Shown here: positions 9,201 through 18,109 of the stretch, piece after piece
Layout of the letters: each line of letters opens with the position of its first letter
Numbering within the stretch: position 1 is the stretch's first letter
Origin: an uncultured Pseudomonadales bacterium
Lineage (GTDB): Bacteria; Pseudomonadota; Gammaproteobacteria; Pseudomonadales; Cellvibrionaceae
Reading direction: 5' to 3'
Length of the DNA: 64,000 nucleotides
NCBI GenBank assembly: GCA_947487765.1
Contig: CANKXO010000001.1
Coordinates: 1,054,001 to 1,118,000, forward strand
Position numbers and translations under genes: made by a program
The notes under the pieces: model-generated
Databases searched by the model: none
The model's input: the letters and a program-made list of their open reading frames with translations, nothing else
Told to the model about the DNA's origin: nothing

Positions 9201-11640
9201 GTTGATCAATGGACAAATTGAACAAACCTCTGTTGTTACCGATAGCACAGGTCGCATGACATTATCCTCAACAGTAGGGCTAGATGGTTATCCAACCTTC
9301 CCGGTGGTGATCTCTGACTTCTCATTATCTGATTTTAGCTATCGTAGTATTTCACACGAGATATATACTTATCTGGAAAGTAATAATACCGATACGGCTG
9401 CGCTGAATAATATTAATAACTTATTAAGCAGTGCCCCAGATACTTACGGTATTTATGCACTCTGGCGTCTCGGTAAAATCTCGATTGCGCGAGCCAAACG
9501 TCTTTATAATTTTAATGTGAAGCCGAACATCTCCGCGAGCCAACCTCTGCGTTACGGCACTCAGGGCTTTACCGTGAATGGTACGGATTACTTTACGCCA
9601 TCGACTGTTCGTTTAGGGTTAGGGCCAGAACAATCTGCAGAAACCCGAGCATCGTGGTTACAACAAGGCTTTACGTTTGTTAATAACTGGACGCAGACAA
9701 CTTTTGATTATCTGGCTGCGGTTGTTGGTACAGAAGTTGAACTCTATGTTGTTAAACAAACCTTGCAATGCTTGTACGATCAAGGAATTGATTTAACGAA
9801 CTTACTATCAAACTATGATCAACGTAATGCAGATATCAGTAAGGAAGGTTGGATCAGTGGTTGTCAGGACTTTAAAACCATGTACAACTATGTGCAGCTG
9901 ATGACGGGTTTTGTAGATAAGGTGGAGAGTGGTGATATCAAACTTGTGCCTGAGTTAATTGATGCGGCCTCTAAGCTTGAGTCAAACACTTCCGGCTTAG
10001 TACAATTTTTGGATCTGGAAACGCCGACCAATAATGGTAGTGCTGGTAGTAATACAACGACCAATAATGCACAAGCAGCAGCGGGCGATCCGAAGTCATC
10101 AACGCTATTTGGTGCAGCTGACTCTGCTAAGCTCCGACGCGTCGATATGTCAGCAGTCTACTATGTGGCAGTGACTAAGCTTATTGAACTTACCTGTCAG
10201 GATTGCCCGCGTTTGACTAGCCTAGTTGATAATATCAACCCAAGCTTCTTGGATGATCTTCAATTCCGTATTACCTTAACGTACCCACGTATTTATGGTG
10301 ACGGCCGTCACGAAGTAGAAATTCGCTTACGTGCCATTGACTTTACTGGTGTTGATCTTGATGGTCCATTTAACCAAGAGTATCTTGCACTGGATGCCGG
10401 TATCTTTGGTGTTAAAGAATTTATCTTTAGACAAAGTTGGTACCCAAGTCGTGGGGAATCATTTACAACATCAACATTGACAGATGTTATCTATGGTTCT
10501 CAAGCAGGTATTGCTTTTCCGGATGCAACTATTAGCCCAATCACATTGATTAAAACGGCTAAGAATTGGTTTAGCAGCAATGTCTCTAATGTAGCGGATG
10601 GTGCTTCCGATCCTGGTAGTATTGATACTGTTTTGGATGGCACGCGTTTTGATGACTTTACTGTATTGATTGACTCAGTAGAGGCTGCTCAAGCAAGAGG
10701 TGAGCAGTTAGTGACTAACGTGCTTGATGGACCATTATCACATCAAGTGATTCGCCTTGCCTTAGGCTCGATTGTGAGTCAGGTTCGAGATCAAGTGGGT
10801 GGTACAACAGTCGTCACGGTGCAGCGACTCGCTAATGATATTGCAGCGAACCCTGCATTGGCTCGCGAGCTACTACAATTGGTGGGTTCACAGTTAGGTA
10901 TTCCTAGAGGAACTGTAACTTACAATAATGATATCGTTGATCGTATGCGTTGGTGGATGACACTGGCATTAAGTCGCATGGTCAACCATGCCGTAGTGTT
11001 GGATTACGATGACCTAGTTGCAGCAATTAATGACAATACAGGTTTATTTATTCGTCCCAATGAGTCCATTAATTTTGTAGTCGAAATGGCTGCGGTTATG
11101 CTCGGTATCGAGATACCTGCTGGACAGTTAAATGGATTAGTTGCCAATCCAACGCTTTACCGTGGTATTAAACGCTTTGCTGAGCTGGCTAGACATTTCT
11201 GGAATGAAGCACCTATTTCAGAGGGCTTAATTAACGGTGGTTTATCAGTCGGCTTGGCGCACAGCTATGATCTGAGAGCATTAGGGCCTCAAGCAGGTTT
11301 GCCAATTGCTGCTGACTTAATTGGTGCTGTTACTAGTCCACTTGCAGTCTATTTGGTTGGGCGAAAATTAAACTGGCCAGCAAGCCTTACTGCATTACAT
11401 GTAGCAGGGAATGTGGGCATTGCCGCCGCTGATTTTGCCTTAGTTGCTTATATAGGAGATGAAAGTAAGGCAGCAAACAGTGGTTATATTGGAGGGAATA
11501 TTAATTTTGCACCGGCGAATCTTGACTTACCAAAAATACCGTTTGCAGGTGAAGATTCAACCAGTAAATTTCGTATACTTTTCCAATACAGCGATACTAT
11601 TTTAGGATTTGAAATTTCGCCTCGAATCAATAATAAATAA
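6262..11640 (+). CDS. Giant exported polysaccharide-lyase-like protein with RTX repeats
   Basis: About 1792 residues from the ATG at 6262 (a TTG two codons earlier is also possible). A Sec signal peptide is clear (MKSFYYAVCLYVSCVSLSHAA). Residues about 20-250 and 275-450 form two related modules, each with a G-x-W-K-D-G-G start (FGLWKDGGS, WGIWKDGGR), resembling carbohydrate-binding beta-sandwiches. Residues about 520-795 resemble the heparin/glucuronan-lyase-like fold: NDRQRVEIKAY, then MAWRFKIPTGF, FTHLHQLKPKGG and WVQVLEKVTFG. Seven RTX calcium-binding nonapeptides follow at 876-938. The last 850 residues match no family I know and contain hydrophobic stretches near the end. I infer an extracellular or surface lyase acting on an anionic polysaccharide. 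The lyase call is moderate; the RTX call is firm. Confidence 0.72.
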   Translation: MKSFYYAVCLYVSCVSLSHAAVFSTEGFETLNKVYELDQEPTGNGTDYFGLWKDGGSKVSQKTQERYAGGHSIVLEPIEANYQDANGNPKPFYGTFYSKPIDFSQSSSVSIDFNHIVTNSNINFENLGNFAVEVSNKGGEPGSFTSVLSVDASGDRVVKSSSSQWLGDELKECLLLILPPAIETCRLIAKTKHGAGLGADDTREYWNSNFVIIPQELLSKNTVIRFKGYLNTAFPKTKVFFDEVTISYDGGAPEFSEDTISPQNDLPHPERVAYDHATFDTDDAAGWGIWKDGGRNAYTTPFLAEQNRNVALRDRYVEGKSNGTDPTTGESLGDHKPNYSSIYTANTDFTRAQSLQLEFSFVGYGMDIADNDSFELSISTNAGVDFTPVKKWYAGKDFINLKRYNAIVSIPGNLTSTRKLTTTTILRIQAKGKDIRDQVYIDNVKVFTVGSQASPAGTPLNLNWSSFKSTETHLAANPATPTYDLINSTLIKNYSPGNFEGANGEVPNFPCIYGAVEHTDLSHPGHGPHITQLFDNTLGTNVFAFDIHQSDHRPFKSDTDRAVATPDTDRCRTDGKFNDRQRVEIKAYAESHDHQLATEGETHFMAWRFKIPTGFQASDKFTHLHQLKPKGGPNARMPLITLSAAAAKNEVTYDANGNVISTVESSPAVLNLRYSPTTAPQVTIVSAPLSELEGKWVQVLEKVTFGTENEGRYELLITDPFNLEAKPIMAFSSYSLPTWKGGDFVRAKWGIYRSIVQGDKLRDEQIQFADFVISEINAPNAQYGSLLDFGYYVNSLTGGNAPSVPTDKYTWRYDGTAADDTVHIRQGVDSVEAVINGVAQKLTTTQTRRLFISVAGGNDSVIVDEDVDYGTLEIKGGAGNDTIVGGRGNDKLYGEAGNDIIVGGAGNDILRGSDGEDTIIGGFGQDDVNGNAGDDTQLSDNRDIVRNDFSNTMITNVTQLPDLPKASWFRSQSSYLRRHQLINGQIEQTSVVTDSTGRMTLSSTVGLDGYPTFPVVISDFSLSDFSYRSISHEIYTYLESNNTDTAALNNINNLLSSAPDTYGIYALWRLGKISIARAKRLYNFNVKPNISASQPLRYGTQGFTVNGTDYFTPSTVRLGLGPEQSAETRASWLQQGFTFVNNWTQTTFDYLAAVVGTEVELYVVKQTLQCLYDQGIDLTNLLSNYDQRNADISKEGWISGCQDFKTMYNYVQLMTGFVDKVESGDIKLVPELIDAASKLESNTSGLVQFLDLETPTNNGSAGSNTTTNNAQAAAGDPKSSTLFGAADSAKLRRVDMSAVYYVAVTKLIELTCQDCPRLTSLVDNINPSFLDDLQFRITLTYPRIYGDGRHEVEIRLRAIDFTGVDLDGPFNQEYLALDAGIFGVKEFIFRQSWYPSRGESFTTSTLTDVIYGSQAGIAFPDATISPITLIKTAKNWFSSNVSNVADGASDPGSIDTVLDGTRFDDFTVLIDSVEAAQARGEQLVTNVLDGPLSHQVIRLALGSIVSQVRDQVGGTTVVTVQRLANDIAANPALARELLQLVGSQLGIPRGTVTYNNDIVDRMRWWMTLALSRMVNHAVVLDYDDLVAAINDNTGLFIRPNESINFVVEMAAVMLGIEIPAGQLNGLVANPTLYRGIKRFAELARHFWNEAPISEGLINGGLSVGLAHSYDLRALGPQAGLPIAADLIGAVTSPLAVYLVGRKLNWPASLTALHVAGNVGIAAADFALVAYIGDESKAANSGYIGGNINFAPANLDLPKIPFAGEDSTSKFRILFQYSDTILGFEISPRINNK
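8887..9075 (+). repeat. Seven RTX nonapeptide repeats (Ca2+-binding)
   Basis: Seven consecutive G-G-x-G-x-D-x-U-x units are encoded without interruption, from GGAGNDTIV through GGRGNDKLY, GEAGNDIIV, GGAGNDILR, GSDGEDTII and GGFGQDDVN to GNAGDDTQL. The last three units are degenerate. Such units form a calcium-stabilised beta-roll. They usually sit near the C-terminus of type I-secreted proteins, but here they lie in mid-protein behind a Sec signal. Confidence 0.92.
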
Positions 11641-11657
11641 TCAGTTTTGTTGATTAC

Positions 11658-11681
11658 TTCAGCGCCAAGGAAGGCGCTGAA
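11658..11681. terminator. Hairpin between convergent genes
   Basis: A perfect 9-base GC-rich stem (TTCAGCGCC at 11658-11666, complement at 11673-11681) with a six-base loop lies between the stop of the giant gene and the stop of the opposing binding-protein gene. The flanks are only moderately T/A rich, so it is probably a bidirectional terminator of modest strength. Confidence 0.55.
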
Positions 11682-11704
11682 AATTCCAATACATTTTATA
11701 ATAC

Positions 11705-12430
11705 TTAGCGATAGTTGTTATAAATAGCCTCAATGCTTCCGTCGGCATGCATTGCTCGTAATGTTTTATTTAGACTATTGATGATATTAATGGAAGTGTT
11801 TAGATTAAATGCAATTCCCATAGGAGTTTCTTTAAAGGTTAATACTTCTACCAAACCAGTAACATTTTGCCTTTTTGCAAAGTAAGGGCCCGATAAATTA
11901 CCTGTTGCCCACAGGTCAATTCGATCTCTTGCCAATTTTAAGGCATTTAAATCATCACGGCTAACTAAGTCTAATGTAAATCCTTTACTTTCTAAATATT
12001 GAGCAGTGGCATCTCCGTAGTAACCACCAATAGTATATTTTTTTGCATCCTCAAGTGAATTCAGCTGAATATTTCGCTCCTTTTTTGCTAAGAAAACCCA
12101 CTTATAGGTTGTTAAAGGGCTTACCCATCTAAATGAACTTTCTCTTTCTGGTGTGCGAGATGTTGAGTAAACACCACTATTTTGATTATTTAATGCACTG
12201 TCATATGCGCGTTGCCAAGGGAGTAATTCAATTTGATAAGTTGTTTGATTCTGTTTGAATAATTCTCTAATGATATCTGTTGATATACCAGTAATAACGT
12301 TATCACCATCTATCATATTGTAAGGCGGATAAAACTCTGTCGTAAGGCGGATGGTTTGAGCTTGTGATGCCATTGCAGCTATTAAGCTGATAGCCATAAA
12401 GACGGTATTTAAAAAAGTATGTAGCTTCAT
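11705..12430 (-). CDS. Periplasmic solute-binding protein, family 3 (amino-acid-type)
   Basis: About 241 residues when started at the ATG at 12430, preceded by an agaaagag ribosome site. A longer frame exists from a TTG nine codons upstream, but it would bury the signal peptide. The signal peptide is MKLHTFLNTVFMAISLIAAMASQAQ. The mature protein opens with IRLTTEFYPPYNMIDGDNVITG, the standard start of SBP_bac_3 proteins (x-x-x-Y-P-P-Y). It lacks cysteines for a lipoprotein anchor. No permease or ATPase is adjacent, so it is an orphan binding protein. The ligand is probably a polar amino acid or related small molecule. Confidence 0.85.
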   Translation of the reverse strand: MKLHTFLNTVFMAISLIAAMASQAQTIRLTTEFYPPYNMIDGDNVITGISTDIIRELFKQNQTTYQIELLPWQRAYDSALNNQNSGVYSTSRTPERESSFRWVSPLTTYKWVFLAKKERNIQLNSLEDAKKYTIGGYYGDATAQYLESKGFTLDLVSRDDLNALKLARDRIDLWATGNLSGPYFAKRQNVTGLVEVLTFKETPMGIAFNLNTSINIINSLNKTLRAMHADGSIEAIYNNYR

Positions 12431-12826
12431 ATGTTTTCTCTTTCTTATAATTATCAATTTTTAACTAGTTAGCGTTCTTAAATAATATGAAAAAATATTA
12501 ACGCTATCTATAAAGATGCTTTCTTACAATAAAGCAATAGTAATAATCAATAGCACCATAGGAATCAGAAATAGAATCATAGAAAATAACAATAGGGCGT
12601 TAAAAGATCAGAGTAATTAACAAGATAACCGTAGGAATGATCAACAAATTGGTAAAAATGAATAATAAAATTCGCCACCTGATCGAACATGAAGAAGAAT
12701 AAATTATTAGTTCGTGAAGTTTCTAAAATAAATTATTAAATGATAATGCCAGAATCATATCGAGCATATATTGCCAATTTAATAATTACAATTAAAACTT
12801 AAATAATTAAAAAACTGGGAGTTTTT
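12431..12826. other. Divergent intergenic region, no gene seen
   Basis: About 400 AT-rich bases between the binding protein (minus strand) and the AGCS symporter (plus strand). Both promoters should lie here. I looked for a glycine riboswitch, which often precedes AGCS genes, and saw no matching pair of conserved cores. No ORF or clear operator is visible. Confidence 0.45.
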
Positions 12827-14173
12827 ATGGATGCGTTAACCTCAGCCACAAGCTGGCTGAATGGTATTGTTTGGGGTGTACCTATGTTAGTACTTATTTT
12901 AGGTACTGGCTTTTTTTTAATGCTTGGCTTAAAAGCAATGCCCTTACAAAAATTATTTTATGGATTTTCTTTATTATTTAAAGGGAGAGAATCGTCTCCA
13001 GGGGCAAAGGGAGAAATCACTCCATTCAATGCCTTGATGACCTCTCTTTCAGCCACTATTGGTACCGGCAATATAGCGGGTGTTGCAACGGCGGTTTTTA
13101 TTGGTGGGCCGGGCGCTTTATTTTATATGTGGCTAACGGCATTAGTGGGTATGGCTACTAAATATGCTGAAGCGGTATGTGCTGTTAAATTTCGAGAGCA
13201 GGACGAAAATGGACAGTATGTCGGTGGTCCAATGTACTACATTAAAAATGGGCTGAGTAGTAAATGGCAATGGTTGGCATTGCTTTTTTCTATTTTCGGC
13301 GCCATTGCAGGTTTTGGTATTGGCAATACGGTGCAATCTAATTCTATTGCTAGTGCTATACAAGGTACTTTTGGCATTGAACAATGGATTAGTGGCTTAA
13401 TAACAATGATAGTTGTTGGTCTTGTTTTATTAGGCGGTATTAAGCGTATTTCTCATGTTGCGGGAACGCTAGTACCACTTATGGCTGCAGCTTATTTCTT
13501 GGCAGGCATCGTCGTGTTGGCGTTAAATATTAGTGAGATACCTGCAGCATTTTCATTGATATTCAGCAGTGCTTTTACTGGCCAGGCAGCGGCTGGTGGC
13601 TTTGCAGGGGCAACGGTATGGGCAGCCATTCGCTTTGGCGTAGCACGAGGGATATTTTCAAACGAAGCGGGCTTGGGTAGTGCACCAATTGCTCATGCTT
13701 CTGCAACAACAAAAGACCCTGTCAGCCAAGGTTTAGTTGCAATGTTGGGAACATTCATTGATACGATTATTGTTTGTTCTATCACAGGTTTAGCAATTAT
13801 TGTTACTGGTGAGTGGCAAAGTGGTGAAACTGGCGCTGCATTAACCTCTGCTGCTTTTGAAACTGCTTTACCTGGTGTTGGTGCTTATGTGGTAACAATA
13901 AGCTTAGCTATTTTTGCTTTCACAACCATTATCGGTTGGAGTATCTATGGTGAACGCTGTGTACAATATCTATTTGGTGTTAAGTCTGTAATGCCATTTC
14001 GTATACTTTGGGTTATTGCAATTTTCTTTGGTGCAATCGCTGATCTTGGTTATATCTGGTTATTAGCTGACACTTTAAATGCTTTAATGGCTATTCCCAA
14101 TTTAATTGCCTTATTATTATTAAGCCCTGTCGTTTTTGCGGCAACTAGGAAATATTTTCAGGATATAAAATAA
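12827..14173 (+). CDS. AGCS family sodium:alanine/glycine symporter
   Basis: 448 residues with about ten to eleven hydrophobic segments. Diagnostic AGCS phrases are present: GTGNIAGVATAVFIGGPGALFYMW near residue 78, YVGGPMYYIKNGL near 130 and RGIFSNEAGLGSAPIAHA near 275. These proteins import alanine or glycine with Na+ across the inner membrane. A gggag ribosome site precedes the ATG. The gene stands alone and converges on the DAHP synthase gene. No riboswitch or regulator is adjacent. Confidence 0.95.
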   Translation: MDALTSATSWLNGIVWGVPMLVLILGTGFFLMLGLKAMPLQKLFYGFSLLFKGRESSPGAKGEITPFNALMTSLSATIGTGNIAGVATAVFIGGPGALFYMWLTALVGMATKYAEAVCAVKFREQDENGQYVGGPMYYIKNGLSSKWQWLALLFSIFGAIAGFGIGNTVQSNSIASAIQGTFGIEQWISGLITMIVVGLVLLGGIKRISHVAGTLVPLMAAAYFLAGIVVLALNISEIPAAFSLIFSSAFTGQAAAGGFAGATVWAAIRFGVARGIFSNEAGLGSAPIAHASATTKDPVSQGLVAMLGTFIDTIIVCSITGLAIIVTGEWQSGETGAALTSAAFETALPGVGAYVVTISLAIFAFTTIIGWSIYGERCVQYLFGVKSVMPFRILWVIAIFFGAIADLGYIWLLADTLNALMAIPNLIALLLLSPVVFAATRKYFQDIK

Positions 14174-14231
14174 TAAGGGGAAGAGTTGTGGTGCCGATAA
14201 ATATTTATATTTTCGACATCACATCAAACAT

Positions 14232-15263
14232 TTATTTTAAATGATTTAAAAGTTCTACCGTTTGTTCGAATGACAGGCATGCATCGGTAATACTTTGGCC
14301 ATAATTCAATTTATTACTAGGAGAAATATCTTGCCGGCCTGATTTCAAAAAGCTCTCTAGCATAATTCCGCCTACATTGTTAATCCCGTTTTTCCGCTGG
14401 CGCATAATCTCTTCAACAACAAGCGCTTGTTTATCTGGGTTTTTATGACTATTTCCATGGCTGCAGTCAACAATAATTTTTTTATTTATATCAAATTTTT
14501 CTAACTGTGTAGCTAGGTCACGAATATTATCTTCATGGTAATTTGTGCCTGACTTGTTTCCCCCTCGTAAAATAATAAAGGCATCATCATTACCCGTTGT
14601 GGTAAAAATTACAGTATCACCACTGTCGCTAATAGATGGGAAGGAGTGTGGATGACTGGCTGAGCGCACAGCATCAATAGCAACGGCTACATCACCATCT
14701 GTGCGGTTTTTAAAACCTATCGGCATTGATAAGCCAGATGCCAGCTCTCTATGTATCTGGCTTTCAACGGTGCGCGCACCAATAGCAGCGACACTGATCA
14801 AATCAGAATAATATTGGCCAAACGTCGTATCTAAAAACTCAGTAGCAATCGGTAAACCAAGATCGCTGATTGATAATAACAACTCTCTGGCAAGAGTAAG
14901 ACCTTCATTAATTTTATACTGGCCATCTAATGTTGGGTCATTAATTAACCCCTTCCAACCTACGATAGTGCGAGGTTTTTCGAAATAGACCCTCATAACG
15001 AAATACAGGTGAGGATATTTGTCTACAATTGATTTAAGCTTCTCAGCATATTCGATACAAGCTTTTGGATCATGCGCAGAGCAGGGGCCAACAATCACTA
15101 ATAGCCTTTTGTCTTTACCATTTAAAATATCGGCAATGGTTTTTCTAGCAATAGATACTTCTTCACTATGCTGCTCTTTAATAGGTAGTTTTGCCTTTAA
15201 TTCTTTAGGTGAAATTAAAGGCAAGGTTTTATTGATTCTTATATTATGTATTGAGTCCGTCAT
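14232..15263 (-). CDS. 3-deoxy-7-phosphoheptulonate (DAHP) synthase, class I
   Basis: 343 residues, aligned by memory with E. coli AroF/AroG/AroH. It condenses phosphoenolpyruvate and erythrose 4-phosphate, the first step of aromatic amino acid synthesis. Active-site segments are intact: VGPCSAHDP (metal Cys), MRVYFEKPRT (Lys), GARTVESQIHRELASGLSMPIGFKN, IIVDCSHGNS (His) and GQSITDAC (metal Asp). The isozyme class (Phe-, Tyr- or Trp-sensitive) cannot be assigned from reading alone. Its start lies 9 bases after the stop of the TRAP permease on the same strand, so the two are probably co-transcribed, an unexpected pairing. Confidence 0.95.
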   Translation of the reverse strand: MTDSIHNIRINKTLPLISPKELKAKLPIKEQHSEEVSIARKTIADILNGKDKRLLVIVGPCSAHDPKACIEYAEKLKSIVDKYPHLYFVMRVYFEKPRTIVGWKGLINDPTLDGQYKINEGLTLARELLLSISDLGLPIATEFLDTTFGQYYSDLISVAAIGARTVESQIHRELASGLSMPIGFKNRTDGDVAVAIDAVRSASHPHSFPSISDSGDTVIFTTTGNDDAFIILRGGNKSGTNYHEDNIRDLATQLEKFDINKKIIVDCSHGNSHKNPDKQALVVEEIMRQRKNGINNVGGIMLESFLKSGRQDISPSNKLNYGQSITDACLSFEQTVELLNHLK

Positions 15264-15272
15264 AGTATTGTT

Positions 15273-17072
15273 CTAATTAGTGAAAAATAAGTGCCCAAAA
15301 ATAACTGACACACCTGCTACTAATAATATAATTTTATACATTACCTTTTTAAGGCCAATCAAGCCATAGGAGATTAGCGATAGGCCTATTGCTATCTGAA
15401 TAAATGCCAATAATGCAGCGCTGGTATTTGTACCTAATTGAATGATTGCTGGGTTTGCTATCATCCCTAATGGGATAATATACAAACCGACACCCAATGC
15501 CATTGCTGTCAGCGCTACCTTTAACCAATTTTCATTAACCATACCTGATGCAATAAAGACTGCCCCACAAACTGGTGGTGTAATAGTAGAAATAAGGGCG
15601 TACCAAAAAACAAATAGATGTGCTTGTAGAGGTTCTACACCCAATTGAGTTAATGCAGGACCTGCTACCGCGATGCAAATAACGTAAGCAGCGGTTGTAG
15701 GAACCTCCATACCCAGCAACATACAGGCTAGAGCAGTCAGTAATAATGATGGCCATAAAAGACCACCAGAACCCGTTAAAATCAGTGAGGTAATTTTAAT
15801 CCCAAGCCCTGTAATACTTAGCACGCCAATAATTATAGATGCGCATATAATGATTGAGGCGATTATAGAAATTTGTCGAGCTGACGTGATAGCAGCAGTC
15901 TCTAATCGATCTAAGGTTTTCTTGAGGTTAAACTGTAAATTGCCATCAATAAATAGCATCACAATACCTGCAAGAATAGCCATGCATGCGGAATACTGTG
16001 GCGATTTTTCAATAACAAACATGCCAAATAATAAGACCGTAAAAGGCACTAGAAAAAAGCCGGAAGTCACTAGTACATCACGAGTACTCGGCTTATCTTC
16101 TGTAGCAATACCTTGAAGATCAAATTGCTTTGAGTAGGCATTGATACCGACCCAAACAGTGAAGAAGTATAAAATAGCCGGTAACAACGCTGCAGCCATA
16201 ATACTTGTGTAAGGTATGCCTGTCAGTGTAACCATCACAAATGCACCAGCCCCCATTAATGGCGGCATTATTTGCCCACCAGACGATGCAACTGCTTCTA
16301 TCGCTGCGGCTAATCGCTTTGGGTATCCCAGTTTGGTCATGGCAGGTAAAGTAATTGCTCCCGTTGAGGCAACATTAGCAGATGCGGAACCAGAAATAGA
16401 GCCAAATAGAGCAGAAGAAATAACAGATACCTTTCCTGCACCGCCTTTTAATTTTCCTGCTGCTGCCGCTGCAAGATTCATAAACCCCTGGCCAGACTCT
16501 CCAGCATTGAGAACCGCACCAAAAATAACAAAAATGGCGACAACCTTAACGGATACATCGGTCAAACTACCCCAAATACCACCTTCAGCAATGGTTAGTG
16601 TTCCCAAAAAACTGTTGAGCGGCGGTCCAGAATGACCAAACTCACCTGGCAGGTATTGCCCATACAAACCGTAGATAAGTGAAATAAGGGCAACCAAAGG
16701 CAAAGGCCAGCCTATTGCTCGCCGGGCACCTTCTATGACAGCCACTAATAAAATAATACCGACAGCAATTTGAAAGTTATTCATCAATATTCCGTATTGG
16801 TCACCTAACTCACTTTGGTTTATGGCAATCCATAATGATGCTGCTATACCAAGAGCGCCTATAACCCAACCTGAAAACTGTTCGATACCATTCTTACTTT
16901 TTACAAAGAAAAATAACCAGGGTAGAGCAAGGCTAAGGTGAAGAGGGCGACTAACGAGGTTGGGAATTAGACCTTGAAAGATAAGCCATAGATGGTAAAA
17001 AACAGAAGTGGTAGCAAAAATTATAGCTAAAAAACGAATCAACAAGTTTAACCTAGATAAATTATTCTTCAC
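15273..17072 (-). CDS. Fused TRAP transporter permease (4TM + 12TM, TAXI type)
   Basis: 599 residues of mostly membrane-spanning sequence. The N-terminal part corresponds to the small DctQ-like subunit and the rest to a DctM-like subunit. The DctM family signature is visible in GSISGSASANVASTGAITLPAM and PPLMGAGAFVMVTLTGIPY. Fused permeases of this sort work with TAXI binding proteins, and one is encoded at 18756-19715 on the same strand. Two unrelated genes and the binding protein's terminator separate them, so they are not one transcript. TRAP carriers import organic acids or amino acids with Na+; the substrate is unknown. DAHP synthase follows immediately. Confidence 0.93.
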   Translation of the reverse strand: MKNNLSRLNLLIRFLAIIFATTSVFYHLWLIFQGLIPNLVSRPLHLSLALPWLFFFVKSKNGIEQFSGWVIGALGIAASLWIAINQSELGDQYGILMNNFQIAVGIILLVAVIEGARRAIGWPLPLVALISLIYGLYGQYLPGEFGHSGPPLNSFLGTLTIAEGGIWGSLTDVSVKVVAIFVIFGAVLNAGESGQGFMNLAAAAAGKLKGGAGKVSVISSALFGSISGSASANVASTGAITLPAMTKLGYPKRLAAAIEAVASSGGQIMPPLMGAGAFVMVTLTGIPYTSIMAAALLPAILYFFTVWVGINAYSKQFDLQGIATEDKPSTRDVLVTSGFFLVPFTVLLFGMFVIEKSPQYSACMAILAGIVMLFIDGNLQFNLKKTLDRLETAAITSARQISIIASIIICASIIIGVLSITGLGIKITSLILTGSGGLLWPSLLLTALACMLLGMEVPTTAAYVICIAVAGPALTQLGVEPLQAHLFVFWYALISTITPPVCGAVFIASGMVNENWLKVALTAMALGVGLYIIPLGMIANPAIIQLGTNTSAALLAFIQIAIGLSLISYGLIGLKKVMYKIILLVAGVSVIFGHLFFTN

Positions 17073-17279
17073 AAATACGGCTCAAAATCATAGGACTGTA
17101 AAGCATATTAACTAAAGTTAATCATATAGTCAGCTTAAGGGACTGATTAACTACAATTGAGAAAACTACATAAAGTAATTATTTATAAATTAATATTTAT
17201 ATTATACAATCACGTGATTAGATACTTTATTGATAGTACTGATTTACTCAAAATATACCTGCTAATCAAGGGAATGAAG

Positions 17280-18092
17280 ATGAAAAGCCCACACCTGATC
17301 TTATTTATACTGACTCTATTAACCGCCTGTGGTGGTGGTGGGAGTAGCAATTCAGCTAGAGTATGTGAAAACGATAATGTTCAGTCAGTTGATACTAGTA
17401 ATGGCTGTTTAAGGCTGATCTCCTCTAGAACTATAGAAAACCCGCGTTATCTTTGGATTCTACTCCATGGAGATCGAGGTGACAGCAGTAATGGTGATTC
17501 CAGTGATGACTTTAATCAAATTCGTTCTGATTTGGTAACGGGTGGGTCTATGGTTGTTGCAATGATAAGGCCAGGATATGTTGATAATAATTCCAATAGA
17601 TCTAGTGGGCCTGATGCAGACAGAGATTTTGATAACTATACCGAAGCTGTGGTTGATACTTTAGCAGCAGGCATCAGTATTTTAAAAACACATTATGAGC
17701 CAGAACAAGTAATCGTTGTTGGTTATTCAGGTGGGGCGGCATTAACCGCTTTGACAACCTCTTTTTATCCAGACTTAATTGATATAGCTGTTTTAGCTGC
17801 ATGCCCTTGTAATGTGCCCGAATGGCGCATTCATCGAAGAGGCTTTAACAATTGGCCGAGAAGTTTATCTCCTCATGATTACGTAAACGAAGTAAGCACA
17901 AGTACTCCTTTATATGCAATTGTTGGTGATGAAGATACAAATACTTACTCGCAATTAACAATTGATTATATTGGGTTATTACAAACTGCTGGAGTAATGG
18001 CTAGTTACGAAGTCTTAACCGGTGAGACACATAACAGTATTCGAGGGAGCGATGGTCTCTTAGCCTTTTTACAAAGATTAGCTGAAGATTAA
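17280..18092 (+). CDS. Alpha/beta-hydrolase lipoprotein (esterase-like)
   Basis: About 270 residues from the ATG at 17280, chosen because an aaggga ribosome site sits at 17268-17273 and a lipoprotein signal then starts the protein (MKSPHLILFILTLLTACGGGG, lipobox L-T-A-C). The frame is open further upstream to a TTG but that adds a non-natural N-terminus. The nucleophile elbow is VGYSGGAA, the acid is probably the Asp in GDEDTNT, and the His lies in GETHNS, giving a complete Ser-Asp-His set. The sequence WILLHGDRGDSS supplies the oxyanion loop. It is probably a membrane-anchored periplasmic esterase of unknown substrate. Confidence 0.8.
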   Translation: MKSPHLILFILTLLTACGGGGSSNSARVCENDNVQSVDTSNGCLRLISSRTIENPRYLWILLHGDRGDSSNGDSSDDFNQIRSDLVTGGSMVVAMIRPGYVDNNSNRSSGPDADRDFDNYTEAVVDTLAAGISILKTHYEPEQVIVVGYSGGAALTALTTSFYPDLIDIAVLAACPCNVPEWRIHRRGFNNWPRSLSPHDYVNEVSTSTPLYAIVGDEDTNTYSQLTIDYIGLLQTAGVMASYEVLTGETHNSIRGSDGLLAFLQRLAED

Positions 18093-18109
18093 TAATTTCT
18101 GTTCCGGAT

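Noticed and set aside
12431-12826. Glycine riboswitch before the AGCS symporter
   Set aside because: No pair of conserved glycine-aptamer cores could be recognised in this stretch.
14174-14231. Terminator between AGCS and DAHP synthase genes
   Set aside because: Only an imperfect hairpin (gtggtgccga with gacatcac) was seen, with mismatches and no T-run.
16216-16635. 139-codon open frame antisense to the TRAP permease
   Set aside because: It is an antisense shadow of a well-supported membrane protein with no start signal or known product.
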